Shown: positions 25,252 through 34,745 of the stretch, one piece after another | Layout: every line of letters starts with the position of its first letter | How positions within the stretch are numbered: position 1 is the first letter of the stretch | From: Lachnospiraceae bacterium | GTDB lineage: Bacteria; Bacillota; Clostridia; Lachnospirales; Lachnospiraceae | Length of the DNA: 64,000 nt | Direction: 5' to 3' | Assembly (NCBI GenBank): GCA_017938485.1 | Contig: JAGBBM010000134.1 | Location: 1 to 64,000, forward strand | Notes under the pieces: model-generated | The model's input: only the letters and a program-made list of their open reading frames with translations | Database searches by the model: none | Told to the model about the DNA's origin: nothing | Program-made: the position numbers and the translations under genes

Positions 25252-25923
25252 ATGAAAGAATTAGAGATAAAATCAATGTATAGCTTAGAACACACTATGG
25301 TAGCACCTATGCTTGCCAAGCTTACTTATCCTTGGGAGGCTTTGCCTCTTATAAAGGATTGGATTGTAGAGCTTGGTAATTCCTTAGATAAGGATGAATA
25401 TGAGGAAGTATCAAGTCAGGTGTGGATACATAAGACTGCAAAGGTATTTGAATCAGCATATATTGCAGGGCCAACGATCATAGGTCCTGATACTGAGGTT
25501 AGACAGTGTGCATTCATAAGGGGCAATGCCTTGGTGGGAGCAAACTGTGTAGTGGGTAACTCCACAGAGCTTAAAAATGTAATTATATTTGACAATGTTC
25601 AGGTTCCTCACTATAACTACGTGGGAGATTCTATACTTGGATATAAGTCTCATATGGGTGCAGGCTCCATAACCTCAAATGTTAAGAGTGACAAAACTCT
25701 TGTCCACGTAAAAAGTGTCAAGCATAATCTGGATATAGATACAGGACTTAAAAAGTTCGGTGCTATGCTTGGTGACAATGTAGAAGTAGGCTGCAACTCA
25801 GTTCTTAATCCAGGCACTGTAATCGGACCAGAAAGCAATATATACCCACTATCACCAGTAAGAGGGTATGTGCCAGCAAGAAGCATATACAAGACTGGCG
25901 GAGTTGTTGTGAGTAAGAATTAA
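25252..25923 (+). CDS. Left-handed beta-helix acyltransferase-like protein
   Basis: A 223-residue protein related to the acetyltransferase half of GlmU but lacking the pyrophosphorylase half. Residues about 55-205 carry hexapeptide repeats (IHKTAKVFESAYIAGPTIIG, VGANCVVGNSTELKNVII, LGDNVEVGCNSVLNPGTVIG). The loop NYVGDSILGYKSHMGAGSIT matches the GlmU acceptor region, and the end PARSIY is also found in nucleotidyltransferase-associated acyltransferases. The donor and acceptor sugars are unknown. It starts 17 bases after topB behind AAGGAGA. Confidence 0.82.
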   Translation: MKELEIKSMYSLEHTMVAPMLAKLTYPWEALPLIKDWIVELGNSLDKDEYEEVSSQVWIHKTAKVFESAYIAGPTIIGPDTEVRQCAFIRGNALVGANCVVGNSTELKNVIIFDNVQVPHYNYVGDSILGYKSHMGAGSITSNVKSDKTLVHVKSVKHNLDIDTGLKKFGAMLGDNVEVGCNSVLNPGTVIGPESNIYPLSPVRGYVPARSIYKTGGVVVSKN

Positions 25924-25965
25924 AAAAATAACGCATAACCTACCACAGGTTATGCGTTATTTTTT
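25923..25965. terminator. Bidirectional terminator between convergent genes
   Basis: AAAAAATAACGCATAACC (from 25923) pairs with GGTTATGCGTTATTTTTT (to 25965) around a short loop. Flanking A and T runs serve both strands. Confidence 0.92.
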
Positions 25966-26434
25966 ATTCCACCACTACAGCGTCTTGTAGTGCTTCCTCA
26001 ATTGCTTGTATGATGATTATGGAGGTGTATTTGTTATCACTTGAGTATGTAATATTATCCAGTGAGTCAACGGAGGCTATCTGGGAATTTATATCCTCAA
26101 GGGATGGTTCTACAAGTGGATACATGGCAGTTACGGTCTCGTCTAGGTTAGATATCTCCACATGGGATATGGTATCTTTGTCTACGGTTACAGAAAGTTG
26201 CATATAGGAGCCGCCTAAGTTAAGCTCGGATGTGTATACTCCGGGCTTATATGTAGTTGTTGTAGTACCTTCTGCTGTGGTTCCGGTATTTGTGGTAGAA
26301 TTACCTTTGCTTTCCGATTTGGAGGAAAACATATAAAAAAGCAGTAGCACTAATATAATTCCCAATACAACAAAAATGCCAGTGTAGATAAGCTCTTTGG
26401 ATTTTAGTACAATGATTTTGGTTTTTGATGACAT
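25964..26434 (-). CDS. Anchored extracytoplasmic protein with FMN-binding-like domain
   Basis: A 156-residue protein with one N-terminal membrane helix (about 14-36, YTGIFVVLGIILVLLLFYMF), a Ser/Thr-rich linker (TTNTGTTAEGTTTTT) and a small extracellular domain from residue 65. KPGVYTSELNLGGSYMQLSV and DKDTISHVEI recall the FMN-bind fold, in which flavin is attached at a Ser/Thr. The usual terminal SGAT-type attachment motif is not obvious, so flavin binding is doubtful. The SD GAGGAGC is trapped in a hairpin. Confidence 0.6.
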   Translation of the reverse strand: MSSKTKIIVLKSKELIYTGIFVVLGIILVLLLFYMFSSKSESKGNSTTNTGTTAEGTTTTTYKPGVYTSELNLGGSYMQLSVTVDKDTISHVEISNLDETVTAMYPLVEPSLEDINSQIASVDSLDNITYSSDNKYTSIIIIQAIEEALQDAVVVE

Positions 26435-26440
26435 ATATAT

Positions 26441-26485
26441 AGCTCCTCACTAAGATTATTATAATTATATTCTTGGTGAGGAGCT
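26441..26485 (-). promoter_or_regulatory. Hairpin burying the ribosome-binding site of the anchored protein
   Basis: On the minus strand, AGCTCCTCAC (26485-26476) pairs perfectly with GTGAGGAGCT (26450-26441), which includes the SD of the gene starting at 26434. Four more pairs follow after one mismatch. There is no U-run, so it is a poor terminator on this strand. The layout is the same as at the serpin gene. Confidence 0.7.
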
Positions 26486-26501
26486 TTTATGCTGACTAGT
26501 A

Positions 26502-27146
26502 TTAAAGTTTTGCGTAGCCGTAGCGGTTTACTATGGCGTTGATTGGATGGTTGCCCTTGCAAAGTGGACAACTTGAGGTTCCGTATGTGGCATAGCCTGG
26601 AACATCCTCCGCAGTAAATATACTGTTGATGGTCACACCGTGTATCTCAGTTGCGGCTGAAAAGATTGATGATACTCCTGCTATGGAACCGCCATAGTAT
26701 TCGATGCACTCAAGAGCAGTCTTAAGTGTCTTTCCTGTAGATGCAGATGCAAGAAGTACTAGTACATTCTTGCCACGAATCATAGGAAGATTATTCTCTC
26801 TAAATAACAACTGTCCCGCAGAATTTTGTTCTGGCTGAAGGATATATATAGTCTTGTGAGTATTGGCTGATATAAAGCCGGCGCTTGTAAGCTCATCTGC
26901 AAGATAAGCACCTATTATATCTGTTCCATCAAGACATATAATAGTGTCGATTACAGTGCTCACTACATAATCCTGAACCATAGCCTTTGCAACTTCCTTT
27001 GCTTCACTACTTCTTGTTTTTAGTGTTGTTATATCGATATAGTAATTGATATGAGATGATGAAGTAGCAAAATGTCCCGGTGTTACATTAAGCGAAATCA
27101 GATTGTTGTACTTTGAATAAATCTTTAATTGGTTAGTGTTTTCCAT
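26502..27146 (-). CDS. Orotate phosphoribosyltransferase-like protein with altered PRPP motif
   Basis: A 214-residue type I phosphoribosyltransferase-fold protein. The start at 27146 is set by AGGGAGGG on the minus strand; an in-frame start 17 codons earlier has none. The segment NVLVLLASASTGKTLKTA (127-144) aligns with the PRPP loop, but the two acidic residues that normally precede the Thr/Gly turn are Ala-Ser here. The C-terminus has SCPLCKGNHPIN, like the Cys-containing tail of some PyrE proteins. It may be a noncatalytic or regulatory PyrE relative. The pyr operon lies 28 kb away and lacks pyrE in this window, so a true PyrE role cannot be ruled out. Confidence 0.65.
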   Translation of the reverse strand: MENTNQLKIYSKYNNLISLNVTPGHFATSSSHINYYIDITTLKTRSSEAKEVAKAMVQDYVVSTVIDTIICLDGTDIIGAYLADELTSAGFISANTHKTIYILQPEQNSAGQLLFRENNLPMIRGKNVLVLLASASTGKTLKTALECIEYYGGSIAGVSSIFSAATEIHGVTINSIFTAEDVPGYATYGTSSCPLCKGNHPINAIVNRYGYAKL

Positions 27147-27292
27147 AGTATCCCTCCCTAAAATGCTATAGATTTGCACCCCGTACTGTGAGTACAAAAA
27201 TATTATACTGTTTAATTAAAATGCTGGCAAGACATTTCTTTATAGGTAAAAATGTGGTACTATAAAAGCGTATGTAGAAATGGGGGATTAGT

Positions 27293-30200
27293 ATGTCATT
27301 ACAATTTATTCTTGGAGCATCCGGCTCCGGAAAATCACACTACATTTACAATAGAATAATTAAGGAATCTATAGATAATCCAGACACTAATTATATTATG
27401 CTGGTGCCTGAACAGTATTCCCTTGCTCTTCAGCGTAAGATGGTTATGCTTCATCCAAGGGGAGGCTCTATGAACATAGATGTTATAGGATTTAACAGAC
27501 TTTCCTATAGACTTTTTGATGAGCTTTCCATAAGACCTGCAAATGTACTTGAAGACTTCGGTAAAACTATGCTTATACGTCAGGTAGCTGGGGAGGTAGC
27601 AGAAAGTCTTAAGATATATGGTAAAAGTCTTGATAAATCAGGTTTTATCGATGAGGTTAAGTCTCTTATGTCTGAGATGTATCAGTATGATTTGTCAAAA
27701 GAAAATATAAAAAATGTTATAGAACTATTAGGTGAGGAGGACAGTCTTCTTAGGGATAAACTTTCGGATATGCTTCTCATTTTTCAAGCTTTTGAGGAAC
27801 GCATTAAGGAAGAGTATATTGTGGCGGAGGAGCTTACTGAGCTTTTGTGTGACTGCATAGGTAAATCCCAGCTTATAAAAAAGAGTGTTATCTGTTTAGA
27901 AGGATTTACTGGGTTTACTCCTATACAGTTAAAATGTATCGGTGAACTTATGGTGTATGCAAAGAAGGTTTATTCGGTTCTTACCATAGATAAAATCTTT
28001 TACGAGAAGAAAAACATATCTGAGCACGAGCTCTTTTATCTCACCAAAGAAACAAAGGATAATCTTCTTAAGACTGCGGAAAAACACAGGGTTTGTGTTG
28101 ATGAAGATATATTTATAGAAAACAGTGATTTGGATAGATGGCATGGTAACATAGTGAACGAGGAACTTGCACATCTTGAAAAAAATATATTTAGATATCC
28201 TTACACAAAATATAAGGACAAGGCACAGAACATATCTATAACTTCCTATGACAATCCACGAAAAGAGATTATGGGAGTTGCAAGGCGCATAAAGGAACTG
28301 GTTATAAAGGAAGGCTATAGATACAAGGATATTGCTGTTATCAGTGGCAATCTGGAAAATATTATAGGATATGTGGAACAATTGCTTCCTGACTATGATA
28401 TTCCTTATTTCCTTGACTATAGTAGACCAGTTAAAAATAATCAGTACATAGATGCCATATCCAGTCTCCTTCGTATGGTGGAGGATAACTTTTCTTATGA
28501 CAGTGTATTTGCCTTTCTTAAATCGGGGGTAGTTCCAGATATGCCTGAGGAGGAGATAGAAGTTTTGGAGAACTTTTGTCTAGCCAGAGGGATAAGAGGC
28601 AAGAATAGGTGGAACATGGTCTGGGATGAGGAAGTGGAGGAAATCAGAGCCTACTTTATAGAGTGTGTAGGTGTTTTTTGTGATGCCTTAAGTAAGAAGA
28701 ATATAACCGTTGCCCAGTACGTGGATACTATTAAGTCTTTCATGGATAAGCTTAATTTCAAGGAGAATATGGAGGACGTGCGTCTATTTGAAAAAATACT
28801 TTCTCTTCTTGATAAGATGGTTGAGATTATGGGAAATAAGACAATCGACATTGGTGAATTTAGCGAACTTATGGACTTAGGACTTAAGGATATATCTCTT
28901 GGTATGATTCCGGGAAAGCTTGATATGGTTACCATTGGTGATATAACCAGAACAAGATTAGAGGATGTAAAGATTTTATTTATCATTGGTGTTAATGATG
29001 GAATCATTCCTAAGAAGGGTACTCCTGCCCAGATTATTTCAGACAAGGAAAAGGAACGTCTTTCGGAGTATGATTTTTTGCTTGCCCCAACAGAGAAGAT
29101 GAATTCTTTTATAGAGCAATTTTACCTCTATATCAATATGACTAAACCTTCGGATAAATTGTTTTTGTCTTACACAACTATGGATTTGGATAATGAGGTA
29201 ATGCGACCATCCTATATAATCGGAAGAGTGTGTAACTTATATACGGATTTGAAAGTAACCTGTGAGGATGAATTGGAGCAATTTATCTCCACTCCAAAGT
29301 CTGGCGTGGAAAGTCTTATAGAAGGACTTCTTTTGCTCTTTGCAGGGGATGTAAGTGGTATGGATAAGACCTTAAAGCTTTACAAGGCTTATTGGGATTT
29401 AGGATATATGGAGCTTTTGGATAGAGTTTTTAATGCTCTTAGCTATTGTAACATACCAAAGAATTTAGATAATCAGGTGGCAGAGCTTTTAAAACTGAAC
29501 CTTATGTCCCAGTCTGTATCCAGATTGGAGCAGTACGCTAACTGCGCTTACGCTTATTTCTTAAAATACACTTTGAAGCTTAGAGAAAGAGATTTGAAGG
29601 GAATTGATAACCGTAATATAGGTAATATTCTTCACAGTGCTATGGAGCGTCTTTACAGACATGTTCACGATAATATGTCCAATGACTGGTCCATGATAGA
29701 TGATGATTCAAGAGATGCTATGATGGAGAACTTTGTTAATAGTGCCTTTTATGATGAATATGCAGGACAACTTATTGATGAGGGAAGATACGCTTATCTT
29801 AGAAATATGTTGGTTCGTATTGGAAAACGTAGTGCTAAGGTGTTATCTAGTATGAGCAATGAGGATAATTTTACGCCGAAGTTCTTTGAGTACAATTTTA
29901 ACAGGAAGATTGCTCTTGATGAAACGGGAAAAACTATGTCATTAACCGGTATAGTGGATAGAGCAGATATATTATATGATGAAGAAAAACAAAAGATAAA
30001 TCTTAGAATTATTGATTATAAGTCTGGTAATTATGACTTTAATATCAATCGACTTTATGAGGGTTTACAGCTACAGCTTTCTGTTTATATGAATATTATG
30101 CTGGAGCTTTCTGAGGAGTATTATAACAAGAAGAAAGATAAAGAACCGGTGGAGATTATTCCGGACAGTATGTTTTACTATCAGATGAAAGACCCATATG

Positions 30201-30547
30201 TGGAGGTTGACAAAGAAGAAAAGGCTGAGGAAAAACGTGCTAAGGAGTTAAAGCTTAAGGGCTATAAGGAAGAAGACAAAACAGTATTTAAGAATATTAC
30301 TGACTATGCTATGTACAAATCTAAGGCTTTGGCAAAGGATATTCTTAGCGGAAACATAGAAAAAAATCCTTTCCGTCAGGGTAATAAAGTCGCCTGTGAA
30401 TATTGTGAATTTAAATCTGTTTGTAGATTTGACACAAAGACAGGAGGTAACTCCTACAGATATCCGAAGTTTAAGGATAAGGAAAGAGATATGATATATG
30501 ACCAGATAAAAAATAAATTGGGAGGTGAGAGTCATGGCATGGACTAG
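27293..30547 (+). CDS. addB: AddB subunit of ATP-dependent helicase-nuclease
   Basis: A 1084-residue subunit of AddAB, the Firmicute counterpart of RecBCD that resects double-strand breaks for RecA. The N-terminal Walker A is GASGSGKS (residues 8-15). The C-terminal RecB-type nuclease has IIDYKSG. Four Cys for the iron-sulfur cluster are visible: one in EQYANCAYAYFLKY and three in VACEYCEFKSVCRF. The length is normal for AddB. Its stop overlaps the start of addA by 14 bases. Confidence 0.94.
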   Translation: MSLQFILGASGSGKSHYIYNRIIKESIDNPDTNYIMLVPEQYSLALQRKMVMLHPRGGSMNIDVIGFNRLSYRLFDELSIRPANVLEDFGKTMLIRQVAGEVAESLKIYGKSLDKSGFIDEVKSLMSEMYQYDLSKENIKNVIELLGEEDSLLRDKLSDMLLIFQAFEERIKEEYIVAEELTELLCDCIGKSQLIKKSVICLEGFTGFTPIQLKCIGELMVYAKKVYSVLTIDKIFYEKKNISEHELFYLTKETKDNLLKTAEKHRVCVDEDIFIENSDLDRWHGNIVNEELAHLEKNIFRYPYTKYKDKAQNISITSYDNPRKEIMGVARRIKELVIKEGYRYKDIAVISGNLENIIGYVEQLLPDYDIPYFLDYSRPVKNNQYIDAISSLLRMVEDNFSYDSVFAFLKSGVVPDMPEEEIEVLENFCLARGIRGKNRWNMVWDEEVEEIRAYFIECVGVFCDALSKKNITVAQYVDTIKSFMDKLNFKENMEDVRLFEKILSLLDKMVEIMGNKTIDIGEFSELMDLGLKDISLGMIPGKLDMVTIGDITRTRLEDVKILFIIGVNDGIIPKKGTPAQIISDKEKERLSEYDFLLAPTEKMNSFIEQFYLYINMTKPSDKLFLSYTTMDLDNEVMRPSYIIGRVCNLYTDLKVTCEDELEQFISTPKSGVESLIEGLLLLFAGDVSGMDKTLKLYKAYWDLGYMELLDRVFNALSYCNIPKNLDNQVAELLKLNLMSQSVSRLEQYANCAYAYFLKYTLKLRERDLKGIDNRNIGNILHSAMERLYRHVHDNMSNDWSMIDDDSRDAMMENFVNSAFYDEYAGQLIDEGRYAYLRNMLVRIGKRSAKVLSSMSNEDNFTPKFFEYNFNRKIALDETGKTMSLTGIVDRADILYDEEKQKINLRIIDYKSGNYDFNINRLYEGLQLQLSVYMNIMLELSEEYYNKKKDKEPVEIIPDSMFYYQMKDPYVEVDKEEKAEEKRAKELKLKGYKEEDKTVFKNITDYAMYKSKALAKDILSGNIEKNPFRQGNKVACEYCEFKSVCRFDTKTGGNSYRYPKFKDKERDMIYDQIKNKLGGESHGMD

Positions 30548-33500
30548 TAAGCAACAAGAAGTTATAGATAATCGTGACTCCAGCGTCCTTGTTTCTGCGG
30601 CAGCAGGTTCTGGTAAAACTGCTGTTTTGGTAGAACGTATTTTGACCAAGGTTTTGGATAAGGAAAATCCTAAGGATATAGATCAGTTCCTTGTGGTTAC
30701 ATTTACTAAAGCGGCAGCAGCTCAGATGCGAGATAAGATTGCGGGAAGGTTGGAGAAAGAACTCCTTCTTCAACCTGAAAATGAACATCTGGCAAAGCAG
30801 TTGGTTTTAGTTAATCGAGCAGATATAACCACCATTGATAGCTTTTGTCTTAAGCTTGTGAAGGAACATTTTAGCTTGCTTAACATCGATTCAACTATGA
30901 ATATCGGTGATAACGGTATGATGGAGCTTTTGAAAAGTGACGTGTTAGATGAGATGTTTGAGGAAAAGTATAAGGACGAGGACTTTTTTGCCCTTGTAGA
31001 TATTTTCTGCGGTGACAAGGAAGATACAAGCCTTAAGGAGCTGATTTTAAAGATACATAGAGTTGCCTCAAGTTACCCTATGCCTGAAGAGTGGTTGCAG
31101 GGGGCAAAAAAGGCCTTAGCTATAAGTGGGGAAGAGGAATTTGAGAAGCTTCCTTGGGTTGAAACCTTTATAGATATGGCAAAGAATAAATTAAAAGATG
31201 CTTTGATTTATGTGAAAAATGCAAAATATATATGCACTATGACAGGTGGACCTGATAAGAATTTTGAGATTGCCTGTCAGGATGAGGAGCTTATTTGCTC
31301 TATGCTTGACGCATCTGGATATAGGGGTATGTCTCTTGTTATGGAGAGCAAGTTCCCAAGACTAAAGACCTGTAAAGGTGATGCTTATGATGAAGAACTT
31401 GTAGAAGAATTCAAAAATGTGAGGGAATCCTACAAGGAGATTGTAAAGTCTGTAAATGTGTTTAAGCTGCCTATTGAAGATGTGATTTCCCAGATGAACA
31501 ACCTGGCTACTTATCTCATTCCTCTTATAGAGATGGTAGAGGAATTTATGAAAAAGTATGAGGTGGTAAAACACACAAAAAAGCTTATGGAATTTTCTGA
31601 TGTAGAGCATCTTGCATATAAGCTTTGCTGTGATGGTTACGATGAAAGAAGAAATGCCATACCTTCTAAAATTGGTAAAAAAATTGGTGAAAGATATGAG
31701 GAAATATACATAGACGAGTATCAGGATAGTAATTATCTACAGGAAGATATACTTACAGCCTGTTCCGGAATATGGGAAGGCAGATACAATATGTTTATGG
31801 TTGGAGATGTTAAGCAGAGCATCTATAGATTTAGAATGGCTCGCCCTGACTTATTTATGGATAAGTATGAGAGATTTCTTCACGAAGGTGATGAAGTTAA
31901 GATAGAGCTTATGAATAATTTCCGTTCAAGGGATGTGGTCCTTGAGGCCGTAAATTATTTCTTCTATCAGCTTATGGGTAAGGACCTTGGTGGGATAGCT
32001 TACAATAAGGATATTGCATTGGTTCCATCAAAGGAATTTCCTATACCGGATAGCTCTATCTCTGATAGGATTAGTCGCTCCACAGAGATACTTTTTGTGG
32101 ATGCTTCAAAAGAAGATGTGGGAGATGCAGAACTTACTGATGAAGAACTTAATTTGGAAAAATTAGACCTAGAGGCAAAGCTGGTTGCAAAAAGGATTTT
32201 AGAGTTAACTCACCCTGATACAGGTCAATATATATACGACGAGGATTTAGATGAGTATAGGCTGTCACAGTATAGGGACATAGTTATATTATCCAGAAGT
32301 ATAAAAGGGTTTGGCGATACCTTTTATAATGTGCTGTCTGACTTTGGTATACCGGTTTATCTGGAGGATTCAAAGGGATATTTTGACGCTACAGAAGTTA
32401 AGGTTATCATGTCTCTTCTTTCTGTGGTTGATAATAGAAGACAGGATATACCATTTGCATCAGTGCTTTTGTCACCTATAGGTAATATGTCTGAAAATGA
32501 TGTAGCAGTGGTCTGTGATTATGCATACAAGAATATTGATAAAAAGGCTTGCCTTTTTGATAAATGTGAACTGTATGCGGAAGAATTTGAGGATGATATT
32601 GCAAGAAGGCTAAGACGCATTTTAGATATCATAGGTGAGCTTAAAGCTATGAAGAAGAATACTTCCATATCAGAGCTTATATGGAAGGCACTTGATATGA
32701 CGGGATACTATGTGTATGCATCAGCTATGCCTATGGGTAATAAGCGTAAGGCCAATATCAATATGCTCATTGAAAAAGCAAGAAAGTATGAGGATGGATA
32801 TTATAAAGGTCTCTTTAATTTCCTAAGATATATAGAAAAGATTAAGGTAAATGATGTGGATTTTGGAGAGGCTAATATACTTTCTGATGAGGATGATGTG
32901 GTCCGCATTATAAGTATGCACAAATCTAAGGGCCTTGAGTATCCTATAGTTTTTGCAAGTGGTCTTGGAAAACAATTTAATAATATGGATGTAAGAGATT
33001 CATTGATTATCCACAGCGATTACTTCCTATCAGCTATGGATATTAACAATGAAAAAAGAATCAAGAAAAATACATTTGTAAGAGAGTGTTTTAAGCAGCT
33101 TATAAAGCAAGAGAATATGGCTGAAGAGCTTAGAGTTCTCTATGTTGCTATGACAAGAGCAAAAGAAAAATTAATTCTTACCGGTTGTGACAAAGAGATA
33201 GATATGCTTATTGAAAAGTCCAACGCTGTAAAAGGGGTTGAGGGAAATCTTCTTCCTTATAGCATAAGAAGCTCTTCATCTAGCTTTATGAAACTTATCA
33301 TCATGGCTATGGCAAGATACGATATACTTAAAAGCTTGCTTTTGCCAGAGAGTTTAAGAGATAGTATATGTATGAGAATATTTTCCTATGAAGAAGTCCT
33401 TCTTGGGGAAGTGAAGACTAGCATCAAAAAGTCTATGAAGATAGAGGATATAAAAGCTGAGGCAGAACTTGTTTCAAAGGATGGCTACTACGAAGATATT

Positions 33501-34220
33501 CTTTCCAATTTTAATTTTACTTATCCATATAAGGCACTTACGGATATAAAGAGTAAGATGTCTATATCAGAGATTAAGAAGATGAAGGCATTTGATGATG
33601 CAACCTATGATGTAGATGAGGATTTACTTGCATCAGAAGATGATAGGGTAAAGGAAGAATGTTTACCGAAGGAGAGCATGAGTGGTAGCACAGGCTTAAA
33701 TGGAGCCCAGCGAGGAACCATAGTCCACAAGTTTATGGAGCTTATTCCTTTTGATACTGTTTTGGATAATATGGAAGAACTTAAAGAATTAAGGAGCAGA
33801 TTTGTAGAAGAAGATATATTCTCTTTGGAGGAGGCAGATGCTATTAATCTGTATAAGATAAGAAATATGCTTAAGTCTGACCTTGGTCTTCGTATGAGAG
33901 CTGCTGCAAAGAATAAAACCCTCTATAAAGAACAACAATTTTCTGCAGGAATAAAGGCATCTTCTATATATAATGAGCTAGAGGGAGTCCACGCAGATGA
34001 TGTAGTGGTGGTGCAAGGTATTATAGATGCATTTTTCTACGAGGGAGAAGATATAGTTGTTATGGACTACAAAACGGACAGGGCATCAAAAGAAGAACTC
34101 ATAGGAAGATATAAGGCACAGCTTGACTATTATGCAGATATACTTTCTTCCCTTACAGGAAAAGTGGTAAAGGAAAAAATTATATATTCCTTTTATCTTG
34201 AAAGTGAGATACAATTATAA
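30534..34220 (+). CDS. addA: AddA helicase-nuclease subunit
   Basis: A 1228-residue UvrD-type helicase with a C-terminal nuclease. ATG 30534 follows GGAGGTG. Motif I is AAAGSGKTAVL, motif II YIDEYQDSN, motif III VGDVKQSIYRFR, motif V VRIISMHKSKGLEYP and motif VI VLYVAMTRAKEKL. The nuclease motif VMDYKTDR is near the end. It partners with the upstream AddB in break repair. The gene is followed at 29 bases by queF. Confidence 0.96.
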   Translation: MAWTSKQQEVIDNRDSSVLVSAAAGSGKTAVLVERILTKVLDKENPKDIDQFLVVTFTKAAAAQMRDKIAGRLEKELLLQPENEHLAKQLVLVNRADITTIDSFCLKLVKEHFSLLNIDSTMNIGDNGMMELLKSDVLDEMFEEKYKDEDFFALVDIFCGDKEDTSLKELILKIHRVASSYPMPEEWLQGAKKALAISGEEEFEKLPWVETFIDMAKNKLKDALIYVKNAKYICTMTGGPDKNFEIACQDEELICSMLDASGYRGMSLVMESKFPRLKTCKGDAYDEELVEEFKNVRESYKEIVKSVNVFKLPIEDVISQMNNLATYLIPLIEMVEEFMKKYEVVKHTKKLMEFSDVEHLAYKLCCDGYDERRNAIPSKIGKKIGERYEEIYIDEYQDSNYLQEDILTACSGIWEGRYNMFMVGDVKQSIYRFRMARPDLFMDKYERFLHEGDEVKIELMNNFRSRDVVLEAVNYFFYQLMGKDLGGIAYNKDIALVPSKEFPIPDSSISDRISRSTEILFVDASKEDVGDAELTDEELNLEKLDLEAKLVAKRILELTHPDTGQYIYDEDLDEYRLSQYRDIVILSRSIKGFGDTFYNVLSDFGIPVYLEDSKGYFDATEVKVIMSLLSVVDNRRQDIPFASVLLSPIGNMSENDVAVVCDYAYKNIDKKACLFDKCELYAEEFEDDIARRLRRILDIIGELKAMKKNTSISELIWKALDMTGYYVYASAMPMGNKRKANINMLIEKARKYEDGYYKGLFNFLRYIEKIKVNDVDFGEANILSDEDDVVRIISMHKSKGLEYPIVFASGLGKQFNNMDVRDSLIIHSDYFLSAMDINNEKRIKKNTFVRECFKQLIKQENMAEELRVLYVAMTRAKEKLILTGCDKEIDMLIEKSNAVKGVEGNLLPYSIRSSSSSFMKLIIMAMARYDILKSLLLPESLRDSICMRIFSYEEVLLGEVKTSIKKSMKIEDIKAEAELVSKDGYYEDILSNFNFTYPYKALTDIKSKMSISEIKKMKAFDDATYDVDEDLLASEDDRVKEECLPKESMSGSTGLNGAQRGTIVHKFMELIPFDTVLDNMEELKELRSRFVEEDIFSLEEADAINLYKIRNMLKSDLGLRMRAAAKNKTLYKEQQFSAGIKASSIYNELEGVHADDVVVVQGIIDAFFYEGEDIVVMDYKTDRASKEELIGRYKAQLDYYADILSSLTGKVVKEKIIYSFYLESEIQL

Positions 34221-34249
34221 AAGTTTGAAAATACGTAAGGAGGACTATT

Positions 34250-34744
34250 ATGGCTAGAACCGAAAAAGAAACAGAAGGATTATCACTTCTTGGCAATCAG
34301 GGTGTAAAGTACCCTTCTGATTATTCAGCAGATATACTCGAAACATTTGTTAATAAACATCCGGATAATGACTACTTTGTCAAGTTTAACTGTCCTGAGT
34401 TTACAAGTCTTTGTCCTATAACAGGACAGCCGGATTTTGCAACCATATATATATCATATGTTCCGGAAACTCTTATGGTGGAGAGTAAGTCACTTAAGCT
34501 TTATCTGTTTAGTTTCCGCAATCATGGTGATTTTCATGAGGACTGTGTAAATATAATCATGAAGGATTTGATTAAACTTATGGACCCTAAATATATTGAG
34601 GTGTGGGGCAAGTTTACTCCACGTGGCGGTATATCCATTGACCCATATTGCAACTATGGTAAGCCTGGAACCAAGTGGGAGCAGGTTGCCTTCAATAGAC
34701 TTACAAATCATGATTTATATCCGGAGAAAGTAGATAACAGATAA
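34250..34744 (+). CDS. queF: NADPH-dependent preQ0 reductase
   Basis: A 164-residue single-domain (T-fold) QueF that reduces the nitrile of 7-cyano-7-deazaguanine to preQ1, a precursor of queuosine in tRNA. The catalytic Cys is probably the one in [14 protein letters not shown], and the QueF motif [15 protein letters not shown] is intact; HEDCVN contains the catalytic-site acid. No other queuosine genes are adjacent. It starts behind AAGGAGG and ends one base before the folC start. Confidence 0.95.
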   Translation: MARTEKETEGLSLLGNQGVKYPSDYSADILETFVNKHPDNDYFVKFNCPEFTSLCPITGQPDFATIYISYVPETLMVESKSLKLYLFSFRNHGDFHEDCVNIIMKDLIKLMDPKYIEVWGKFTPRGGISIDPYCNYGKPGTKWEQVAFNRLTNHDLYPEKVDNR

Positions 34745-34745
34745 T

